Source: Vermiculatibacterium agrestimuris (GTDB lineage Bacteria > Bacillota > Clostridia > Oscillospirales > Oscillospiraceae). From it: a stretch of DNA of 8,316 nucleotides. A program made the translations under genes and the position numbers. The notes under the pieces were generated by a model. The model had not been told where the DNA came from. It saw only the letters and a program-made list of their open reading frames with translations, and made no database searches. Positions 1 to 6,064 of the stretch are shown here, piece by piece. The DNA is taken from contig NZ_CALPCU010000042.1 of assembly GCF_943193085.1 (NCBI RefSeq), forward strand, positions 1-8,316. Reading direction: 5' to 3'. How positions within the stretch are numbered: position 1 is the first letter of the stretch; each line of letters opens with the position of its first letter.

Positions 1-10
1 CGTGGGTGCC

Positions 11-44
11 AAAAAGCGCTGGAGCAAATGCTCCGGCGCTTTTT
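11..44 (-). terminator. Bidirectional intrinsic terminator after rpoN
   Basis: AAAAAGCGC at 11-19 pairs with GCGCTTTTT at 36-44, a T-G wobble follows, and GGAG (21-24) pairs with CTCC (31-34) around a short loop. The A run on one side and T run on the other give a U-tract on either strand. It abuts the TAA stop of rpoN (44-46) on the minus strand, so it ends that gene; it could also end a convergent gene entering from the left. Confidence 0.9.
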
Positions 45-1399
45 TATTTGCGCCGCCGATCCGCGGCGCTGGGGATATGCAATTCCTCCCGGTACTTGGT
101 CACCGTCCGCCGGGAGATGGAACAGCCCCGGCGCTCCATCTCTTCACAGAGCTTCTGGTCGGACAGGGGCTTTTTCTCCTCCGCCACCAGGCGGAGGAGA
201 AGGGCCTTGGCCGACTCGGCCGAGGCGCCGCTCTCCCCCACCGCGCCGGCGAAGAAGTATCCCAGGGGATAGACCCCCTGAGGACAGCGGAGGTACTTGT
301 TCTTCACCGTCCGGCTCACGGTGGATTCGTGGACGTTCAGGGCCTGGGCCGCCTGGCGCATGGTGAGGGGCCGCAGGTGCCCCGCGCCCAAGCGGAAAAA
401 TTCCTCCTGCCGCTGGGCCAGAAACTGGGCGCAGCGCAGCAGCGTGGTGCGCCGCTGGCCGATGCCCTGAATGACCCATTTTGCCTGGCCCAGCTTTTGG
501 CTCAGGTATTTCTGCACATTGGGATCGTTGGTGTCCCGCAGGAGCTTTCTGTAATAGTCGCTGATGACCAGCCGGGGGATGGCGGTGTCGTTCACCGAGA
601 TCTCCATGCCGTCGGGCGTCACCACGATCTCCAGATCCGGAATGATGTAGGCCAGGTTCTCCTGGGCGGCAAAGCCCGTGCCCGGCCGGGGGTTCAGGGT
701 GCGGATCAGGTCGCAGGCCCGGCGCGCCTCCTCCTTGGAGACGCCCAGGGTCTTGGCGATGACGCCGTAACGGCTCCGGGCCAGCTCATCCAGATGATTT
801 TCCACAATGGCCACGGCCAGGCTGTGGTCGCCGGAGCGGCGCTCCAGCTGGAGGCGCAGACATTCGGACAGGTCTCTGGCTCCCACGCCGGCGGGATCCG
901 CCGACTGCAGCTCTATAATGGCCCGCTCCATCACCGCCTCGTCCATGTGGGCGGTGGCGGCCAGGAAGGCCGCGTCTCCGTCCAAAAAGCCGTTGGCGTC
1001 CAGCCGCTCCACCAAAAATTCGATGGCCCGCAGCACCTCCGGCTCGAACACGTCCCCCATCATGAACTGGGACAGGATGTACCAGGAAAGGTCGTTCTCC
1101 TCGTCGCTGTAGCGCCCCAGGTTGGCCAGCCCGTCGTCCCGCTCCTCATCCTGACGGTGATAGTAGGCGTTCTGGCAGTCATTGGCTTCCAGCCACTCCA
1201 GCCGGCGCACGGCGTCGGCATACGGCGCGGCGGGCTCCGCCGCCTCCTCCGGAAACTCCAGGGTCGGATTTTCCTGCAGGATCTCCTCGGTGTATTCCCG
1301 CAGCTCCTGTATGCCCATCTGCAGGATGGACATGGACTGGATCATCTGGGGCAGAAGGGCCACAGACTGTTTTTGCTGTTGCTTTTGCTCCAACGCCAT
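44..1399 (-). CDS. rpoN: RNA polymerase sigma-54 factor (RpoN)
   Basis: This 451-residue protein is an alternative sigma factor that directs core RNA polymerase to -24/-12 promoters and needs an AAA+ enhancer-binding activator to open them. The length is normal for the family. The Gln-rich Region I is at residues 1-50 (LEQKQQQKQS, ending QENPTLEF). The core-binding region follows, with the hallmark DPAGVGARDLSECLRLQL at about 168-185. The DNA-binding helix-turn-helix with HESTVSRTVKNKYL is at about 344-370. The RpoN box, SRRTVTKYREEL, is at 429-440, five to six residues from a family-typical HIPSAADRR tail. The ATG is preceded by a purine-rich AAGGGGGG, a somewhat weak ribosome site. It lies 125 bp downstream of sufB on the same strand, but a hairpin and its own promoter separate them. 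Nothing essential appears missing. Which activators it serves cannot be told from this window. Confidence 0.97.
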   Translation of the reverse strand: MALEQKQQQKQSVALLPQMIQSMSILQMGIQELREYTEEILQENPTLEFPEEAAEPAAPYADAVRRLEWLEANDCQNAYYHRQDEERDDGLANLGRYSDEENDLSWYILSQFMMGDVFEPEVLRAIEFLVERLDANGFLDGDAAFLAATAHMDEAVMERAIIELQSADPAGVGARDLSECLRLQLERRSGDHSLAVAIVENHLDELARSRYGVIAKTLGVSKEEARRACDLIRTLNPRPGTGFAAQENLAYIIPDLEIVVTPDGMEISVNDTAIPRLVISDYYRKLLRDTNDPNVQKYLSQKLGQAKWVIQGIGQRRTTLLRCAQFLAQRQEEFFRLGAGHLRPLTMRQAAQALNVHESTVSRTVKNKYLRCPQGVYPLGYFFAGAVGESGASAESAKALLLRLVAEEKKPLSDQKLCEEMERRGCSISRRTVTKYREELHIPSAADRRRK

Positions 1400-1431
1400 A
1401 CCGGCCCCCCCTTTCTTGACGGTGTCTTTTT

Positions 1432-1460
1432 ATTATAGCACAGCAGGTAAGGTTTTTCTA
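1432..1460 (-). promoter_or_regulatory. Extended -10 promoter for rpoN
   Basis: On the minus strand a perfect TATAAT (1432-1437) is preceded by TGC (1438-1440), making an extended -10 element. The hexamer 17 bp upstream (1455-1460) is TAGAAA, a poor -35, as is common for extended -10 promoters. It starts 33 bp upstream of the rpoN ATG. This is a motif-based prediction. Confidence 0.65.
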
Positions 1461-1477
1461 CTTCAATTTTCGATGAA

Positions 1478-1511
1478 AGGGGAGGGCCCGCACCGCCGCA
1501 GGCCCTCCCTT
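1478..1511 (-). terminator. Hairpin downstream of sufB, probable terminator
   Basis: GGGAGGGCC (1480-1488) and GGCCCTCCC (1501-1509) form a perfect 9-bp GC-rich stem, extendable by a wobble and an A-T pair, around a 12-nt loop. It begins about 15 nt past the sufB stop. On the minus strand it is followed only by CTTTC, a weak U-tract, so it may terminate incompletely and allow some suf-to-rpoN read-through. Confidence 0.55.
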
Positions 1512-1524
1512 CCGCATCCTTTTT

Positions 1525-2445
1525 TCAGTTGAGGAAGCCCTCCAAAATTTTCTCCTCAGCCTCCTCCTCGGTCAGGCCCAGGGTCATCAGCTTCAGGATC
1601 TGATCCCCGGCGATGCGCCCGATGGCGGCCTCGTGGATGAGCTGGGCGTCCAGATCCTGGGCGTCGATGGCGGGGATGGACTTGATCTTGGCCTCGTCCA
1701 TAATGATGGAGTCGCACTGCACATGGCCAAAGCACTTGGCCTGGCCGGTGACGCAGGGGCGGAAGACCTGCACCGAATCCCCCTTGGCCACGGAGCGGGA
1801 CACCACCCGGCCGGTGGCGTCGTCCCCCTTCAGGATGATCTCCATGTTAGATTCCGCCCGCTGCTTGCCGTCGGTGAGGAGCTTTTCGTTGATAACGCAC
1901 TCCCCGCCGGGGCCCACCTCCACCACCGTGTCCCGGATGGTGGAGTCCACCCCCCTGATCTGGGTCATCTCCATGGTGATGGAGGCCCCCTCCTCCAGGT
2001 AGACCTCCGTGCGGGGATTGAGGATATTCTCCCCTGTGCCGGGGCCCTCGCCGTAGTGCCGCTCCACGTAGCGCACCTTGGCGTTCTTGGCGATGTGGAA
2101 CACGTGGATGCCGTCGTGCTGGCTGGTCTCGCAGCCGGTGTTGTGGATGCCGCAGCCCGCCACGATGTCCACGTCGGCCCCCTCGCCGATATAAAAGTCG
2201 TTGTACACCACGTCGGTCAGGCCCGACATGCTCAGCACCACAGGGATGTGAACGCTCTCGTGCCTGGTGCCGGGCTTGACGATGATGTCAATGCCCGGCT
2301 TGCCGTCGGTCTTGGAGCGGATGTCGATGTTGGCGGTGACCTGCCGGTCGTCCAGCGCGCCGTTGACCCGGAAGTTATAGGCCCCCTGGGGCGTCTTCTC
2401 CAGGTCGGCGATCTCCTTGAGGATCTTCCATTCCGTCTTGTCCAT
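1525..2445 (-). CDS. sufB: SufB/SufD-family Fe-S cluster assembly scaffold protein (short form)
   Basis: At 306 residues this is a SufB/SufD beta-helix-core protein, the scaffold partner of the ATPase SufC on which Fe-S clusters are assembled in the cytoplasm. It is shorter than the roughly 420-500 residues of classical SufB and SufD, lacking most of the long N-terminal region. The C-terminal family signature is clear: QCDSIIMD at about 243-250, then LIHEAAIGRIAGDQ at about 269-282 and a final EEEAEEKILEGFLN. Cys244 and Glu272 match, by eye and from memory, the Cys405 and Glu434 important in E. coli SufB, which favours a SufB-like over a SufD-like role. Further Cys residues lie at 98, 105, 183, 231 and 238. 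The ATG overlaps the sufC stop in TAATG, with GGAGGAGG at 2453-2460. The family is certain; the SufB versus SufD label is less so. Confidence 0.9.
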   Translation of the reverse strand: MDKTEWKILKEIADLEKTPQGAYNFRVNGALDDRQVTANIDIRSKTDGKPGIDIIVKPGTRHESVHIPVVLSMSGLTDVVYNDFYIGEGADVDIVAGCGIHNTGCETSQHDGIHVFHIAKNAKVRYVERHYGEGPGTGENILNPRTEVYLEEGASITMEMTQIRGVDSTIRDTVVEVGPGGECVINEKLLTDGKQRAESNMEIILKGDDATGRVVSRSVAKGDSVQVFRPCVTGQAKCFGHVQCDSIIMDEAKIKSIPAIDAQDLDAQLIHEAAIGRIAGDQILKLMTLGLTEEEAEEKILEGFLN

Positions 2446-2460
2446 TACCGCGCCTCCTCC
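2445..2460 (-). promoter_or_regulatory. sufC/sufB translational coupling junction with strong RBS
   Basis: On the minus strand GGAGGAGG (2453-2460) lies 7 nt before the sufB ATG and inside the sufC coding end. The stop and start share one base as TAATG. This fixes the sufB start and implies coupled translation, which suits a subunit pair. Confidence 0.85.
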
Positions 2461-3182
2461 TTCATGTAGCCGCAGCCAGGCAGCGTACGGGCCATGATCT
2501 GGGGGAAGATCTCCTCCCGGGGCCCGTGCTTGGCCACCTCGCCCTTCTCGATGACCACGATCTCGTCGGCCAGCTGGATGATACGCTCCTGGTGGGAGAT
2601 GATGAGCAGGGTGGAATCCCCCTGCCGGTGGATGCGCTCAAAGGTCTCGGTGAGCTTGGCGAAGCTCCACAGGTCAATGCCCGCCTCCGGCTCGTCGAAG
2701 ATCATCAGCCCCGCCTTCCGGGCCAGAATGGTGGCGATCTCGATGCGCTTGACCTCACCGCCGGAGAGGGAAGCGTCCACCTCCCGCTCGATATAGTCGT
2801 CGGCGCACAGACCCACCTGGGTCAGATACTGGCAGCCCTCGCCGGGAGTCAAGTCCTCTTTCCCCGCCGCCAGGGCGATCAGGTCGCGCACCTTCATGCC
2901 CTTGAACCGGGGCGGCTGCTGGAAGCCGTAGCTCACGCCGGCCCTGGCCCGGTCGGTGATGGACAGGTCGGTGATATCCTGCCCGTTCCACCGGATGGAG
3001 CCGGCCGTGGGCTGGTTCAGACCCATGATGGCGCGGGCCAGGGTGGTCTTGCCGCCGCCGTTGGGGCCGGTGATGACCACCAGCTTCCCGTCGTCCACCG
3101 TGAGGTTCACATCCCGCAGGATGCCCAGCTCCATGCCCTCCTCATCGGTGACGTCATATCGCAGATGACTGATCTCTAACAT
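2445..3182 (-). CDS. sufC: SufC, Fe-S cluster assembly ABC-type ATPase
   Basis: This 245-residue soluble ABC ATPase powers conformational change in the SufB scaffold during Fe-S cluster assembly; it has no membrane segment. All ABC motifs are intact. Walker A, GPNGGGKTT, is at 39-47; the Q-loop, GFQQPPRFKG, is at 86-95, with the PPRFKG context usual in SufC. The signature LSGGE is at 139-143 and leads into VKRIEIATIL. Walker B, LMIFDEPEAGIDL, is at 159-171, and the switch His is in ISHQER (about 195-200). The length matches the usual SufC of about 250 residues. The ATG has AAAGGAGT eight bases upstream, and no better upstream start exists. It is the first gene of the suf operon, overlapping sufB by one base. 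No sufS, sufU, sufE or sufD adjoins it. Confidence 0.96.
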   Translation of the reverse strand: MLEISHLRYDVTDEEGMELGILRDVNLTVDDGKLVVITGPNGGGKTTLARAIMGLNQPTAGSIRWNGQDITDLSITDRARAGVSYGFQQPPRFKGMKVRDLIALAAGKEDLTPGEGCQYLTQVGLCADDYIEREVDASLSGGEVKRIEIATILARKAGLMIFDEPEAGIDLWSFAKLTETFERIHRQGDSTLLIISHQERIIQLADEIVVIEKGEVAKHGPREEIFPQIMARTLPGCGYMKEEAR

Positions 3183-3225
3183 ATGCGGGTACTCCTTTGT
3201 GAGTGAAATTTCCTATTAAAACAGT

Positions 3226-3253
3226 ATTATATCACGAAATAGGGAAATTACAA
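3226..3253 (-). promoter_or_regulatory. Promoter of the sufCB operon
   Basis: On the minus strand TTGTAA (3248-3253) and a perfect TATAAT (3226-3231) are separated by 16 bp, and TGA before the -10 gives an extended -10 element. The predicted start near 3219 leaves a leader of about 36 nt before the sufC ATG. GGAAAT/ATTTCC elements recur around it (about 3205-3214, 3242-3249 and 3261-3274). They could be contacts for an unknown regulator. Confidence 0.75.
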
Positions 3254-3260
3254 GGGGGAG

Positions 3261-3274
3261 AGGAAAGATTTCCT
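3261..3274. promoter_or_regulatory. Palindrome between the two divergent -35 boxes
   Basis: AGGAAAGATTTCCT has perfect 6-bp arms around a 2-bp centre. It starts 7 bp from the suf -35 and ends on the first base of the opposing -35, so a bound dimer could affect both promoters. No regulator family is recognised. Its operator role is inferred from position and symmetry only. Confidence 0.4.
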
Positions 3275-3302
3275 TGCAACCATATATTCCATATGCTACA
3301 AT
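3274..3302 (+). promoter_or_regulatory. Promoter of the LRR surface-protein gene
   Basis: TTGCAA (3274-3279) and TACAAT (3297-3302) are 17 bp apart, with TGC directly before the -10 (extended -10). The predicted transcription start is near 3309, giving a leader of about 60 nt. It is back to back with the suf promoter. Confidence 0.7.
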
Positions 3303-3306
3303 TTGC

Positions 3307-3326
3307 ACAAAGGCGTACGCCTTTGT
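3307..3326. promoter_or_regulatory. Perfect 20-bp palindrome at the predicted transcription start
   Basis: ACAAAGGCGTACGCCTTTGT equals its own reverse complement over all 20 bases. It begins 5 bp after the -10 box, covering the likely +1. It could be an operator for a dimeric repressor or a 5'-terminal mRNA stem-loop. It is not followed by a T-run, so it is not a good terminator. The symmetry is certain; the function is inferred. Confidence 0.55.
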
Positions 3327-3371
3327 CTCTTTCCAATGGAGAGAGAAGCTTTTTGAGGGGGGAAAAAGACA

Positions 3372-5723
3372 ATGAGAAAAAGACTGTTATCCCTTGCGCT
3401 GGCCCTTGTGATGTGTCTGGGTCTGACCGTCCCGGCCTCCGCCGCCAAGGACGATAGGAGCAATCTGCCCGAGTATGAGATACTTTCTACGCTGCCCGAA
3501 AAGCTGGACCGGCCCGCCCGCCCCACCACGCTGGAACAGGCGGATCTTTACAGCCACCCCGCCGGGGGAGGCAACCTTGTCAAGTGGACCGATGAGAACA
3601 CGCTCCAGGAGATCGTGGAGCTCACCGACAGCCTTACCGCCGGCAAGACCACCGACACCCAGAAGATGAAGGCCATCTTTGAATGGGTGTACCAGAACAT
3701 AAATTATGGTCACGAAGACAACACGCTCTGGGGGAAGAGATTTTCCGATCTGACCCAGGAGCAGAGAAAACGGCTGTGGGAGGCCGGCGATCCCTACAGT
3801 GTCTATACCAAGCGGCTGGGCATCTGCGAAGGCTACTCCAACCTGTGCTGGCTCATGGGCACCATCGCGGGCATCCCGGTGGCCAAGCTCACGTGCTACA
3901 CCAGCATGGGCCACGCCAGGAACGCCGCCCTTCTGGACGGGAGGTGGGTCTTCTTCGACGCCACCGAAGCATGGAACAAAGTAGACCCGGACCACAGCTG
4001 GGATCTTGATCCATATGAGCGCGCAAGCTCATACAGCGCAATTTGCTACTACGATGGCGTGTACCAAATGTATGTTGCCAGAGGGTATGAGAAAAACATC
4101 ATCGTTTCGGCAGCCTTCCGCTCGGGGTTTCAGTGCCCCGCCAACGTGACCATCCCCTCCTATGCGACCGAGGTGTCAAGAAGTGCCTTCAAGGGCTGCA
4201 CCGACTTAAAGAGCGTGACCATCCCCAACGGGGTGACCACGATCGACGGTAACGCCTTCGAGGGCTGCACCAATCTGGAGAATGTGGACATCCCCAACAG
4301 CGTGACCACCATTGCAGGTGGGGTGTTCTACGGCTGTACCAGCTTAAAGCGCATCACCATCCCCGGCAGCGTGAGCGAGATCTCAAGTATTCTGTTCAAG
4401 GACTGCACTAGCCTAGAGAGCGTCACCATTTCCGATGGCGTGACCAAGATCTGGCAGGAGGCGTTCGCTGGCTGTACCAGCCTGAAAAGCGTCACCATCC
4501 CCGGCAGTGTTACCGAAATGGAAGCGGCGTTTTACGGATGTGCCGAGCTGGAGAGTGTCACCATCGAACGGGGTGTTCCCAGCATTGGTTTTGCCGCGTT
4601 CCAGGACTGCACCGGCTTGAAGAACATTACCATCCCCGACACCGTGACCACCATTGAGGGGCAGGCGTTCTGGGGCTGCACCGCTCTGGAGAGCGTGACC
4701 ATCCCCGAGGGCGTGACGACCATCGAGAAATTGGCCTTCGCCGAGTGTGAAAATCTGAAATACGCGGCCCTTCCCGACAGCGTCACCAGCGTTGACGGTT
4801 CGGCTTTCTTCGGCTGCCCCAACTTACAGGGCGTGGCCACCATCCCCGCCGGCATGACCAGAATCGCAAACGGGATGTTCGATGGCCGGACCGACCTGAC
4901 CAGCTTCGTGATCCCCGATCACATTACCGAGATCGGTTATTGGTCATTCCGGGACTGCACCAACCTGAAGAGCATCACGATTCCCAACAGCGTTACCGTG
5001 ATTGGCAATTCGGCCTTTATGGGCTGCTCCGGTCTGACCAGCATAACCATCCCCTCCAGCGTCACAACCATAGAGGCCTGGGCCTTCGCTGGATGTAGGG
5101 GTCTGACCAGCGTGTTCATTCCTGATAGCGTGACCGAAATTCAGGTCCATGCACTTGCCGGCGGCAATATCTCCGATATTTATTACGGCGGTACGGAGGA
5201 GCAGTGGAAGGCCATTCAGGGGGATGGCAAAGATATGCCCCACACCACCATCCATTACAACAGCACCGGGCCAAAGCCCGCCGCTGCGGGGACCAACACC
5301 GCCTACGCCTCCACCCAGTCTGTTCTGGTGGACGGCAGGGCCGTGGAGTTCCAGTGCTACGCCCTGAAGGACGCCAATGGCAACGACACCAACTATATCA
5401 AGCTCCGGGATATCGCCTCCATTTTGAACGGCACCGCCGTTCAGTTTGAGGTAGGCTGGAACGGGGCGGTGAACATCGAGACGGGGAAGGCTTACACCCC
5501 CAACGGCAGCGAGATGTCCACCCCCTTCAGCGGCAACCGGGCTTACGAGAACGCCACCGCTCCCACCAACATCAACGGCCAGACGGCGGCCCTGGAGGCC
5601 ATCATGCTCAAGGACGACCAGGGCGGGGCCTATACCTATTACAAGCTCCGGGACCTGGGGACCAGCCTGGGCTTCCTGGTGGACTGGTCCGCCCAGAAGG
5701 GCATCTTTATCGAGACGAAGTAG
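3372..5723 (+). CDS. Secreted transglutaminase-like / BspA-type LRR / stalk-domain surface protein
   Basis: This 783-residue modular protein is predicted to be exported. Residues 1-25 form a signal peptide (RKR, a hydrophobic core, then PASAA), with no lipobox. A transglutaminase-like fold spans about 90-205. A probable Cys-His-Asp triad is Cys152 (GICEGYSN), His181 (GHARN) and Asp196 (FFDAT), so a cysteine protease-like or transglutaminase-like activity is possible. About 15 BspA-type LRRs of about 23 residues (consensus TIPxSVTTIxxxAFxGCTxLxSV) run from 260 to 598, closing with the typical YYGGTEEQWKAI...IHYN cap. The C-terminus (about 648-783) holds two related copper-amine-oxidase-N-like stalk halves, YIKLRDIA and YYKLRDLG. 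No LPxTG motif or membrane anchor is seen. GAGGGGGG lies nine bases before the ATG. Its codons are visibly less GC-biased than those of its neighbours. Adhesion or peptide binding is plausible; the substrate is unknown. Confidence 0.9.
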   Translation: MRKRLLSLALALVMCLGLTVPASAAKDDRSNLPEYEILSTLPEKLDRPARPTTLEQADLYSHPAGGGNLVKWTDENTLQEIVELTDSLTAGKTTDTQKMKAIFEWVYQNINYGHEDNTLWGKRFSDLTQEQRKRLWEAGDPYSVYTKRLGICEGYSNLCWLMGTIAGIPVAKLTCYTSMGHARNAALLDGRWVFFDATEAWNKVDPDHSWDLDPYERASSYSAICYYDGVYQMYVARGYEKNIIVSAAFRSGFQCPANVTIPSYATEVSRSAFKGCTDLKSVTIPNGVTTIDGNAFEGCTNLENVDIPNSVTTIAGGVFYGCTSLKRITIPGSVSEISSILFKDCTSLESVTISDGVTKIWQEAFAGCTSLKSVTIPGSVTEMEAAFYGCAELESVTIERGVPSIGFAAFQDCTGLKNITIPDTVTTIEGQAFWGCTALESVTIPEGVTTIEKLAFAECENLKYAALPDSVTSVDGSAFFGCPNLQGVATIPAGMTRIANGMFDGRTDLTSFVIPDHITEIGYWSFRDCTNLKSITIPNSVTVIGNSAFMGCSGLTSITIPSSVTTIEAWAFAGCRGLTSVFIPDSVTEIQVHALAGGNISDIYYGGTEEQWKAIQGDGKDMPHTTIHYNSTGPKPAAAGTNTAYASTQSVLVDGRAVEFQCYALKDANGNDTNYIKLRDIASILNGTAVQFEVGWNGAVNIETGKAYTPNGSEMSTPFSGNRAYENATAPTNINGQTAALEAIMLKDDQGGAYTYYKLRDLGTSLGFLVDWSAQKGIFIETK
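4149..5163 (+). repeat. About 15 in-frame 69-bp LRR-coding repeats
   Basis: Degenerate tandem repeats of 69 bp encode the 23-residue BspA-type LRR units. Recurrent words include accatcccc, gcgtgacca and gctgcacc. One unit is a residue short (22 residues, TIPGSVTEMEAAFYGCAELESV) and one is a residue long (24, ALPDSV...LQGVA). These are in-frame changes that keep the reading frame. Such an array can expand or contract by recombination. Confidence 0.85.
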
Positions 5724-5740
5724 GCGGGCAGACGCCGCCT

Positions 5741-5807
5741 GGCGGGCACAGCCCGCCCCTACAAGGAATCCCCCGCCGGGGGACCGTAGGGGCGGGCTGT
5801 GCCCGCC
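5741..5807. repeat. Perfect 22-bp inverted repeat with nested hairpins
   Basis: The arm at 5741-5762 is the exact reverse complement of that at 5786-5807. Each arm can also self-pair (GGCGGGC/GCCCGCC around a 3-nt loop), and the 23-nt spacer holds a further hairpin, TCCCCC-GCC-GGGGGA (5769-5783). It starts 17 bp after the LRR gene stop and is followed by TATTCTCTTT, so it may serve as that gene's terminator. The CCCTAC/GTAGGG arm ends match those of the next element, suggesting one family of palindromic intergenic repeats. Confidence 0.85.
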
Positions 5808-5832
5808 TATTCTCTTTCAAAGGGGAGAGGGT

Positions 5833-5861
5833 TTGCATCTTTTTCCCCGGTCTGGTATACT
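5833..5861 (+). promoter_or_regulatory. Extended -10 promoter, probably for the reductase gene
   Basis: TATACT (5856-5861) is preceded by TGG, giving an extended -10. TTGCAT (5833-5838), a weak -35, is 17 bp upstream. The predicted start near 5868 would place the whole following repeat element in a leader of about 197 nt. Confidence 0.5.
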
Positions 5862-5872
5862 GATAGGGAAAA

Positions 5873-6040
5873 CGGCGGGGGCAAGCCCCCGCCCTACAAA
5901 ACAGAGCAGGTCGGCTTTCACCGGGTGGGGGGTTGCCCCGCAGAGAAAGCGGAGCAGGCCGGCCCCATCAGGCGGGAGTTTGCCCCGCAGAGAAAGCGGA
6001 GCAGGCGAGCCCCCCGTAGGGCGGGGGCTTGCCCCCGCCG
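5873..6040. repeat. 168-bp element bounded by perfect 25-bp inverted repeats
   Basis: The terminal arms 5873-5897 and 6016-6040 are exact reverse complements. Each arm is also a near-perfect hairpin, GGCGGGGGC and GCCCCCGCC around AA or TT. The size and terminal inverted repeats resemble a MITE or REP/BIME-like element. No target-site duplication is evident and no protein is encoded that I would support. It fills most of the gap between the LRR gene and the reductase. Confidence 0.75.
5906..6040 (+). repeat. Three degenerate 47-48 bp tandem units inside the element
   Basis: Units starting GCAGG lie at 5906, 5954 and 6001, with periods of 48 and 47 bp. Units 1 and 2 share an exact 27-bp run, crossing into the next unit (5933-5959 and 5980-6006), around the word CGCAGAGAAAGCGGAGCAGG. 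Unit 3 keeps the start and the TTGCCCC core and merges into the right inverted-repeat arm. Confidence 0.75.
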
Positions 6041-6048
6041 ATCTTTTT
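6020..6048 (+). terminator. Terminator-like hairpin just before the reductase RBS
   Basis: GGCGGGGGC (6020-6028) and GCCCCCGCC (6031-6039) form a very stable stem, followed by GATC and T5 (6044-6048). That is intrinsic-terminator architecture, yet the next gene's AAGGAGG begins 3 nt later. It could block read-through from upstream or act as an attenuator in the reductase leader. The structure is clear; termination is inferred. Confidence 0.5.
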
Positions 6049-6064
6049 GAAAGGAGGGACCCAT

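Noticed and set aside
2..1438. 478-codon open frame on the plus strand opposite rpoN
   Set aside because: It is antisense to an unmistakable RpoN. The translation is Gly/Leu/His/Gln-rich with no domain, and its length follows from GC-rich codon bias.
1633..2469. Long plus-strand open frame opposite sufB
   Set aside because: It is an antisense shadow of a clear SufB-family gene, rich in His, Val, Gly and Asp, with no RBS or domain.
5823..5836. GG-N10-GC spacing resembling a sigma-54 -24/-12 promoter, considered because rpoN is in the window
   Set aside because: Only the spacing and the TTGC-like end fit. The -24 box is GGGGAG rather than TGGCAC, and similar GG-N10-GC pairs occur by chance in these GC-rich repeats (for example 6019-6032).
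5906..6040. Tandem spaced repeats as a possible CRISPR array
   Set aside because: There are only about three units, whose similar parts run across the unit boundaries with no unique, constant-length spacers. No cas gene is near.
6029..6064. TTG start giving a 12-residue N-terminal extension to the reductase
   Set aside because: It lies inside the inverted-repeat hairpin without an RBS, while the ATG at 6065 has AAGGAGG at ideal spacing and begins directly with the Rossmann strand.
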